Assembly (NCBI GenBank): GCA_041569895.1
Contig: JBFFXF010000242.1
Location: forward strand, 1-11,750
Reading direction: 5' to 3'
From: JBFFXF01 sp041569895
Lineage (GTDB): Bacteria; Planctomycetota; UBA8108; JACQVS01
Length of the DNA stretch: 11,750 bases
In this document: piece by piece, positions 7,049 through 11,750 of the stretch
How positions within the stretch are numbered: position 1 is the stretch's first letter
Layout: each line of letters opens with the position of its first letter
Notes under the pieces: model-generated
The model's input: only the letters and a program-made list of their open reading frames with translations
Told to the model about the DNA's origin: nothing
Databases searched by the model: none
Translations under genes and position numbers: made by a program

Positions 7049-8241
7049 GCTTCCGGGTGGCGTTCATAGCCGGCGCGTCGGCGAACGAGGAGTTCCGGAG
7101 CGCGATGGCGCTCAGCGAGTACGACGGCCTCTTCCTCGACCCCGAGAACCTGCGCGATCCGGACGCGTCACTCCTGTCGCGGCGACGACGGGAAATCGAG
7201 ATCCTTCTCTCGTCGGGCGGCGTCGTCGTGCTGTTCGCGCGGCGGCTGATCGAGATCGGCAGCGGGGTCGACAACTACTCGTGGCTTCTTCGCCGGCCGT
7301 TCCAGGTCGTCGAGCGCTCCGGGACGAGCGTGCGCGAGAATCGTCGCGACAATCCGTTCCTCGAATACTTCGACGCCTTCGGGAAGAAGGACTCGACGCT
7401 GTCGTTCCAGGTCGTGCTCGAGCAGATCCCCGACGACCTTCCCGGTCGCAACGTGCTCGCCGAGAACAAGGCCGGCGAGGTGATCGGCCTCCTCTACCGC
7501 GAGCTCAACGGCACTGTCGCGGTGCTGCCGCCGATCCGCGAGATCAACGACCGCTTCCGTTCGACCATCACCGAGGTGACCCGGCGCCTCCGCGAGCGCC
7601 GCTCCTCGCTCGAGCTCGCGCCGGAGTGGGTCCGCTCACTGCCGGCGCTCCCCGGCGAGGCCGAGCGCTCGGTGGCCATCGCCGAGCTCCAGGCGCAGAT
7701 CAAGGAGCTCGAGGCGCGTCGCGACGAGGAGGCTGCCGCGCTCGAGGAGCTCCGCGGCCTCAAGGCGCTCCTCTGGGAGACCGGCAGCCTCGGACTCGTC
7801 CCCGCGGTGCGACACGCCTTCACCCTGCTCGGATTCGACGTCGAGCCCCGGGACGAGCGCTCGAGCGGCTCGTCGATCCGCATGCGCGACGGCGAGCGCG
7901 AGGTGATCTGCGAGGTCGACGCGTCGGAGGGCCCGGTCCAGCTCGAGGGCTTCCGCCGGCTCCACGAGGCGGTCACCGAGACGCTCCTCGAGCGCGGCGT
8001 CGAGGCCAAGGGCGTCCTCGTCGGCAACGGCAACCGGCTGCACCCGATCGAGGGAGGCAGCGGCCGACCGACCTTCGCGGAGAACTGCCTCGGCGGCTGC
8101 GAGAAGTTCGGCTACACCGCCGCGCCGGGGTTCGAGCTCTACCGCGCAATCGAGGCGATCCTGAAGGACCGGGGCGACGAGAGGAAACGGGCGGTGAGGG
8201 AGAGTCTGCTGGGGGCGACGGGAGTGTGGAAGGTCGGGTAG
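7045..8241 (+). CDS. Unknown protein: coiled coil plus nuclease-like (PD-(D/E)XK-type) C-terminal domain
   Basis: A 398-residue soluble protein with no transmembrane segment. The N-terminal ~175 residues look alpha/beta (VAFIAGAS at 5-12, GGVVVLFARR at 58-67). Residues about 205-240 form a charged heptad-like coiled coil rich in Glu, Ala, Leu and Arg. Residues about 250-375 resemble an Mrr-like restriction-endonuclease fold: helix VRHAFTLLGFDVE (255-267), strand REVICEVDASEG (285-296), helix QLEGFRRLHEAV (299-310) and a final segment FAENCLGGCEKFGY...ELYRAIEAIL. The ExK catalytic pair appears replaced by Glu290-Val-Asp292, so nuclease activity is doubtful. It starts at GTG 7045, sharing GTGA with the desulfurase stop, so the two are co-translated. 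Function unknown; fold assignment is from memory of family patterns, moderate confidence. Confidence 0.8.
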   Translation: MSFRVAFIAGASANEEFRSAMALSEYDGLFLDPENLRDPDASLLSRRRREIEILLSSGGVVVLFARRLIEIGSGVDNYSWLLRRPFQVVERSGTSVRENRRDNPFLEYFDAFGKKDSTLSFQVVLEQIPDDLPGRNVLAENKAGEVIGLLYRELNGTVAVLPPIREINDRFRSTITEVTRRLRERRSSLELAPEWVRSLPALPGEAERSVAIAELQAQIKELEARRDEEAAALEELRGLKALLWETGSLGLVPAVRHAFTLLGFDVEPRDERSSGSSIRMRDGEREVICEVDASEGPVQLEGFRRLHEAVTETLLERGVEAKGVLVGNGNRLHPIEGGSGRPTFAENCLGGCEKFGYTAAPGFELYRAIEAILKDRGDERKRAVRESLLGATGVWKVG

Positions 8242-8256
8242 CTCCTTCGGACCCGG

Positions 8257-8333
8257 TCGTCCTCGTCCTCGAAGGCTCCTGTTACGGAGTCCGATGACCG
8301 ACTCCGGTACCGATGGCCGATTCCGACTCTGAC
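8257..8333 (+). repeat. Dispersed 77-bp repeat, copy A, with NNCCGA hexamers
   Basis: Begins 16 bp after the stop of the preceding plus-strand gene. It matches 10269-10345 in the same orientation at 69 of 77 positions (90%) without gaps. The first ~45 bp are a non-repetitive head (CCTCGTCCTCG, then GGCTCC and CGGAGTCC halves); the rest is CCGA spaced by 2-3 nt, continuing imperfectly to about 8357. In the sense of the upstream mRNA the hexamers are C-rich. The 126-bp convergent gap 8242-8367 contains nothing else and no intrinsic terminator. Confidence 0.85.
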
Positions 8334-8367
8334 ATCCGATCCGACTCCGACTCGAACGCTCCGAGAG

Positions 8368-10089
8368 TCACCCCTTCAAGCAACAGCGCTTGTACTTCTT
8401 CCCCGAGCCGCACGGACACGGCTCGTTGCGGCCGACCTTCGACGTGTCGCGGCGGATGGCATCGCCCTGCGGCTCGTCCTTGTACTGGAGAGCGGATAAC
8501 CCCCAGTACTCCTCCAGTCGCCGGCCGCCTTGCGAATCACTGCCCGGCTCCTCCTCGAACCACCCGTCGCCCTGGAGCTCCTCGATGGCATCGGTGATGA
8601 GACGGTTCCTCCTCGCGGACTCCCGGAGGACCGCATCCTTGCCATGAGCCAGCGCCTGCTGCACGCCGTTGTCCTGCATCCACAGGAGCCCCAGCTCGGT
8701 GACCTCCTCGATTTCCGCAACGAGCTCCTCGGGATAGAGATCGCAGGCGCACTCGACCAGGAAAGTGGCCACCTCGTCCTTCTCCGGTCGGCCCTCGCGC
8801 GTGTCGCGTATGATCGTCTGGAATCGCTGCCGGTAGAGGGCGATCGCGCGATCGCGGTCGAGCTCTCCCGCGTGCACCATGATGGCGACGGAACGCGGGC
8901 ACTCGGCGCGGATGAATGAGTACACGGTGCGGTCGGCCATGAGCTCCATCACCGGCCCGGGGTCCCCGTGGGCGACGGAGGCGAGGACCCGGGGAAAGCC
9001 GTAGTTGACGAACTCGCCGAGAAGGAAACCGACGATGCGCGCCGGAAGGGACGCCAGTCGCGCGACGAGCGGGTACGCCCGGGGCTCGCGGAACTGCGCC
9101 AGGAGATAGAGCGCATAGAAATGGCCGTAGTACTCGGTGTCCCCCGCGATCTCCTCGGCGTGGGCGATGGTGTCCTCGAGAATCCCCAGGAGTCTCGGAG
9201 TGATCTCCTCGCGCATCCGCACTGCCTGCTCGAGGAGATGCCGCGGGAAGGGTCGTTCGATGAACTTCAAGCGTCGCACCAGCTCGTCGAGAGGCAGGTC
9301 GGGGCCCTTCGCACTGCGCGCCACGCGCGCACGCTCCGCAACGTCGTAGCCCGCCGATTTCATCTCGCAACGTCGCCGGCGGATCGACTTTTGGAGTCCG
9401 TGCTGGCCCCGGAAAACGCTCCACAGACGACGGAGCTCCCGCCCGGGGGCCGACCCCGGGGTCGCCTCCACGACCCGCAACTGCCTGCAGTCGACCTTGA
9501 CCGATCCGAGGAGCCCGGTGGGCTGGGCGTCGTGGACTTCGTGGAAGGACGTCACCAGGTCGTCGCAGTCGCACTCCGGGTTGACGCAGTGGAAATCCTG
9601 AGCAAAGTACGTCTTGCCGCGGTCGGCGAAGAGGAAGTCGCGCCCGTCGGGAAACACCTCGCAATACGGAACCAGCAGTCCCGGCTCCCACCAGCTCCAG
9701 TCACGGCCTTTCCACGCGGCATGGTCGTCGAGACCTTTCGCCTGTCGCCAGCGGCGCCGGAAGATCTCGGCGAGCGACTTCTGGCGCCCCCGCATAAGCA
9801 GCGAGAGGAGGCCTCTCTCCTCCGGCGGTCTCCCCACCTCGTCGACGATCCGCCCCTCGTCGACGTCGAACTTGGCGGAGATGCACGGGGCGCCGACGCC
9901 TCGAGGTTCCGGAATGACCGTGGTCCAGCGGCCGATGCGGGAGACTTCCAGCGTCACGGTTCGAGAGCGCGGGTTGTCATTCGCGCTCGTCCGGACTGCG
10001 AGCCCCAAACGGCCGGTCCCCCATTCCCCCCAGATGACGATCGGACCGCCATCGTCGACGATTCGATGGGATTCCCTGAAGGCGATCAT
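8368..10089 (-). CDS. DUF1186 and SEC-C motif protein
   Basis: A 573-residue soluble protein of unknown role. Residues 552-570 (VGRNEPCPCGSGKKYKRCC) are a complete SEC-C zinc motif like the tail of SecA (Cys558, Cys560, Cys569, Cys570). Residues about 278-480 form a helical region matching my recollection of DUF1186, which often accompanies SEC-C. The N-terminal ~250 residues contain a second cysteine cluster, FHCVNPECDCDD (Cys168, 173, 175), probably another metal site. No signal peptide or membrane helix is visible. ATG at 10089 is preceded by AGGAGG 6 nt upstream, inside a 41-nt all-purine leader, a very strong ribosome site. The gene stands alone, flanked by two direct 77-bp repeats, and converges on the coiled-coil gene. 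It could act as a ribosome- or chaperone-associated factor, by analogy only. Confidence 0.85.
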   Translation of the reverse strand: MIAFRESHRIVDDGGPIVIWGEWGTGRLGLAVRTSANDNPRSRTVTLEVSRIGRWTTVIPEPRGVGAPCISAKFDVDEGRIVDEVGRPPEERGLLSLLMRGRQKSLAEIFRRRWRQAKGLDDHAAWKGRDWSWWEPGLLVPYCEVFPDGRDFLFADRGKTYFAQDFHCVNPECDCDDLVTSFHEVHDAQPTGLLGSVKVDCRQLRVVEATPGSAPGRELRRLWSVFRGQHGLQKSIRRRRCEMKSAGYDVAERARVARSAKGPDLPLDELVRRLKFIERPFPRHLLEQAVRMREEITPRLLGILEDTIAHAEEIAGDTEYYGHFYALYLLAQFREPRAYPLVARLASLPARIVGFLLGEFVNYGFPRVLASVAHGDPGPVMELMADRTVYSFIRAECPRSVAIMVHAGELDRDRAIALYRQRFQTIIRDTREGRPEKDEVATFLVECACDLYPEELVAEIEEVTELGLLWMQDNGVQQALAHGKDAVLRESARRNRLITDAIEELQGDGWFEEEPGSDSQGGRRLEEYWGLSALQYKDEPQGDAIRRDTSKVGRNEPCPCGSGKKYKRCCLKG

Positions 10090-10130
10090 TTCTCTCCTCC
10101 TCTTCCTTCTCCTCTTCTCTTCTCTCTCTT
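10090..10130 (-). promoter_or_regulatory. 41-nt all-purine leader with ribosome binding site
   Basis: Every base from 10090 to 10130 is C or T on the plus strand, so the mRNA leader directly before the SEC-C start is pure A/G with several overlapping AGGAG/GGAGG elements; the nearest is 6 nt from the ATG. It should be unstructured and bind ribosomes well. Homopurine tracts can also form triplex DNA. Just upstream, 10131-10169 holds a nested inverted repeat (GACGGCG/CGCCGTC enclosing CCCC/GGGG). Confidence 0.75.
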
Positions 10131-10268
10131 GACGGCGCCCCGTGGCGGGGTCGGGATGCTAACGCCGTCATCGCCGTGACGCGAGCTCTTGTTGGGACCC
10201 CGCGCTTGGTGGGAAAGAGCTTGGTGGAGGGGCTGGGCTTACGAAAGTCGTTGGCTTTGCCTTCGTGC

Positions 10269-10345
10269 TCGTCCTCGTCCTCGAGGGCTCCCGTTGCGGA
10301 GTCCCATGACCGACTCCGATGCCGATGGCCGACTCCGACTCCGAC
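10269..10345 (+). repeat. Dispersed 77-bp repeat, copy B
   Basis: Direct-orientation partner of copy A at 8257-8333, with 8 mismatches in 77 bp and no gap; identity covers both the unique head and the start of the hexamer tail. It lies 180 bp upstream of the SEC-C start, so the two copies bracket that gene. The 99 bp before it (10170-10268) show no gene or recognisable structure. Confidence 0.85.
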
Positions 10346-10435
10346 TCCGATTCCGATGACCGAATCCGACTCCGATTCCGACCCCGACCCCGACTCCGAT
10401 ACCGATACCGATGGCCGACACCGACTCCGAGTCGG
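10308..10435 (+). repeat. NNCCGA degenerate hexamer array ending in a palindrome
   Basis: About 20 copies of CCGA separated by two (sometimes three) variable bases, mostly CT, TT, TA, CC or TG, form the tail of repeat copy B. The last copies close in the palindrome CCGACTCCGAGTCGG (10421-10435). Spacing, not spacer sequence, is conserved. It lies 3' of the oxidase-fold gene and 5' of the SEC-C gene, and on the mRNA strand of those genes it reads G-rich. The Ser-Asp, Arg-Ser and Thr-Pro repeat ORFs over it are products of the period, not genes. Confidence 0.85.
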
Positions 10436-10464
10436 AGACGGCGCGTCGATCTCTCGCTCTGTGG

Positions 10465-10526
10465 AATCTGCGTAATCTGCGGACCGTTCCCTCTGCGTAA
10501 TCTGCGCAATCTGCGTAATCTGCGTT
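10465..10526 (+). repeat. AATCTGCGT nonamer repeat
   Basis: Two tandem copies of AATCTGCGK (10465-10482) and, after 9 bp of unrelated sequence, about four copies of TCTGCGYAA (10492-10526), all the same nonamer phase-shifted. It is a second repeat family, lower in GC than the surrounding DNA, wedged between two hexamer arrays. I recall similar intergenic nonamers in other high-GC bacterial genomes but know no named family or function. Confidence 0.85.
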
Positions 10527-10559
10527 CCCGTCCCCTCCAGTGCAGTCGAGTAGACTTTC

Positions 10560-10607
10560 GGGAACGGGAACGGGAACGGGAACGGGGACGGGGACGGGGA
10601 CGGGAAC
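10560..10607. repeat. GGGAAC/GGGGAC hexamer array
   Basis: Exactly eight 6-bp units: four GGGAAC, three GGGGAC, one GGGAAC. It begins 27 bp after the stop of the oxidase-fold gene and is framed by short complementary arms (CTTTCGG at 10555-10561 and CCGAAAG at 10607-10613), so the array would sit in the loop of a hairpin. On the plus strand it fits a G-quadruplex pattern; in the mRNA of the adjacent minus-strand gene it is (GTTCCC)n, C-rich and G-poor, like the array after lysC. Confidence 0.9.
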
Positions 10608-10634
10608 CGAAAGAGTGGAGCTCGACTTTCGACG

Positions 10635-11069
10635 TTACATCTCGGCCCGTCGGTACCGCAGCTCCCACTCCTTCATCCACTCGAACGATCGCGGGCGGAT
10701 GCGGTAGAGGATGTAGCGCTCGTCCGACGGGCCTCCCGGGAAGAAGCCGCGCCAGAGTTTCGGGCTCAGGGTGGTCTCCATCAGGTGGCCCTTGATGTCG
10801 AGGTCGTCGACCACCTCCGCCGTTCCCGTGACGCGGACCTGCCAGTGCTCGGCGTCGACGAAGCAGATCTCCACGTCCGGGTTGGCGCGGATCTCCTCGA
10901 TCTTCCTCGTCGATGTGTGGCTCGGCACCAGGATGGTCATGTCGTCCTGGAGGAACGCGCAGACGGGGCGCACGCGTGGCGCCGTGCCGTCGGCGGTGAT
11001 GGTGGCGAGGTTGCCGTAGACGCAGCTCCTGATGATCCGCGAGATGGTCTCGCGCGTCGCCTGGTCCAT
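10635..11069 (-). CDS. Pyridoxamine 5'-phosphate oxidase-fold (flavin-binding-like) protein
   Basis: A 144-residue single-domain protein of the split-barrel flavin-binding superfamily. Typical elements are YGNLATITADGTAPRVRPV (about 19-37), the strand DDMTILVPSHTSTRKIEEIRANP with NPDVEICFVD (about 64-73), then WQVRVTGTAEVVDD. It resembles the short general-stress/PNPOx-like proteins rather than true PdxH, which is longer. Cofactor (FMN, F420 or haem) and substrate cannot be told. The frame is open to 11150, but ATG at 11069 has AAGGA 6 nt upstream and starts the conserved N-terminal helix, so it is preferred; the longer N-terminus would run into the upstream terminator. Only about 35 nt separate that terminator from the ATG. 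Confidence 0.85.
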   Translation of the reverse strand: MDQATRETISRIIRSCVYGNLATITADGTAPRVRPVCAFLQDDMTILVPSHTSTRKIEEIRANPDVEICFVDAEHWQVRVTGTAEVVDDLDIKGHLMETTLSPKLWRGFFPGGPSDERYILYRIRPRSFEWMKEWELRYRRAEM

Positions 11070-11104
11070 GGTCTTTCCTTCGCCTTCCGGATCAGAATCG
11101 GCGC

Positions 11105-11145
11105 AAAAAAAACCGTGCCCGCCCGGTCCTCCGGGCGAGCACGGT
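11105..11145 (-). terminator. Intrinsic terminator of the right-edge gene
   Basis: A 15-bp stem with one mismatch (11112-11126 against 11131-11145) and a TCCT loop is followed on the minus strand by eight T residues (11105-11112). It is the clearest Rho-independent terminator in the window and lies 55 nt after the stop codon at 11200. Confidence 0.93.
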
Positions 11146-11199
11146 ACCACCGGAAGCGGACACCGGTGACGCGAGGCGTCCCTCGCGACGAGTGAACGA

Positions 11200-11750
11200 T
11201 TACTGCTTCGACTCGCCCGCCGCCAGCGTGCCCGCCATCATCGCGTGCGCGCTCTCGAGGGTCGCCGCGACCTGACGGATCAGCTTCGCCTGCTGGCGGA
11301 ACGACGCCAGCGCCTCCTTCGAGACGGTCTTCTTGATCGCCTTCTCCTTCGAGCGCTCGAGGAGGTAGGCGTCGATCTCGGTGAGGAGCTTCGTGCCTTC
11401 CGCGAGCGCGGCGACCGAGTCCGGAATCATGCCGAGGGGCGAGCGCTCCTTCAGCGACTCGACCGTGGCGACCAGCTTTTGCTGCTGCTCGGCCGAGAGG
11501 GCCGCGAACTCCTTCGGAGCCTTCTTCCAGCTCTTGCGGAGCTCCTTGCCGGTGGCGAGCAGGCTCTTCATCGTGCCGCGGACGCTCTCGAGCGACACGG
11601 TGGTCGTCTTCTCGGCCGCGCACGCCTTGCTGCTCTCGGCGATCGCCCTGGTCAGCACCTCCGACGCCGACTTCTCGCAACCGGCCTTGCGCACCGCCGC
11701 CACCAGACCGGCGGCCTTCTTCTCGCACTCCAGGCCGTCGATCTTCGAGA
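11200..11750 (-). CDS. Unknown alpha-helical protein, 5' end missing
   Basis: The frame is open to the right edge of the window, so the N-terminus lies outside; a GTG at 11703 is an internal candidate, but the residues before it (LECEKKAAG) look like a continuation of the same protein. About 182 residues are visible, rich in Ala, Lys, Glu and Leu, predicted almost wholly helical. Three cysteines fall in similar contexts (ECEKK, GCEKS, ACAAEK), 16 and 19 residues apart, which suggests a weak helical repeat. No membrane segment is seen in the visible part. I do not recognise the family. It ends in a strong terminator. Confidence 0.7.
   Translation of the reverse strand, partial: SKIDGLECEKKAAGLVAAVRKAGCEKSASEVLTRAIAESSKACAAEKTTTVSLESVRGTMKSLLATGKELRKSWKKAPKEFAALSAEQQQKLVATVESLKERSPLGMIPDSVAALAEGTKLLTEIDAYLLERSKEKAIKKTVSKEALASFRQQAKLIRQVAATLESAHAMMAGTLAAGESKQ

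Noticed and set aside
5924..8241. DNA phosphorothioation (Dnd) or other defence system based on desulfurase plus nuclease-like protein
   Set aside because: No dndB-E or restriction partners are present, and the nuclease-like site appears degenerate; two genes alone do not support it.
8257..10607. CRISPR array
   Set aside because: Periods of 6 and 9 bp without unique spacers, and no cas genes; these are simple tandem arrays.
10168..10680. Ser-Asp, Arg-Ser and Thr-Pro repeat ORFs on both strands
   Set aside because: All are translations of 6-bp arrays in several frames, without ribosome sites or non-repetitive domains.

Overview
High-GC bacterial chromosome segment with strong third-position GC bias throughout. 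The gene content (a threonine cluster, an iscS/nifS-type desulfurase and a SEC-C protein) and the intergenic hexamer and nonamer arrays suggest an uncultivated soil-type lineage such as Acidobacteriota. No rRNA or other marker fixes the taxon, so that is inference only. No CRISPR array, tRNA, transposase or phage gene is visible.

Left block, 94-4634, minus strand: a tight threonine operon transcribed hom > thrC > thrB > lysC. thrC starts 4 nt after hom, thrB overlaps thrC by ATGA, and lysC abuts or overlaps thrB. It supplies three of the steps from aspartate to threonine (aspartokinase, homoserine dehydrogenase, homoserine kinase) plus threonine synthase; asd is absent. lysC carries a well-placed internal start that could yield a separate regulatory beta subunit. 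The operon ends in a GGGNAC hexamer array at the left edge.

Control region, 4635-5103: on the minus strand a possible terminator for the upstream HAD gene, an extended -10 promoter for hom and a strong GC hairpin just before the hom start. On the plus strand there is a promoter-like pair followed by a short inverted repeat with a C-rich, nearly G-free loop and a T-tract, a candidate small RNA of about 78 nt.

Middle block, 5104-8241: a HAD-family hydrolase (minus) diverges from a two-gene plus-strand operon. Its first gene is a cysteine desulfurase with a GSACH active-site loop. Its second, coupled by GTGA, is an unfamiliar protein with a coiled coil and a C-terminal nuclease-like fold that seems to lack the catalytic lysine.

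Right block, 8242-11750, minus strand: a DUF1186/SEC-C protein bracketed by two direct copies of a 77-bp repeat (90% identical). Next come 545 bp of repeat-rich non-coding DNA, a pyridoxamine-phosphate-oxidase-fold protein, a textbook intrinsic terminator, and a helical protein of unknown function that runs off the right edge.

The most unusual feature is the set of period-6 arrays directly downstream of stop codons. In the sense of the neighbouring mRNA, three of them are C-rich and G-poor, which fits Rho-dependent termination.
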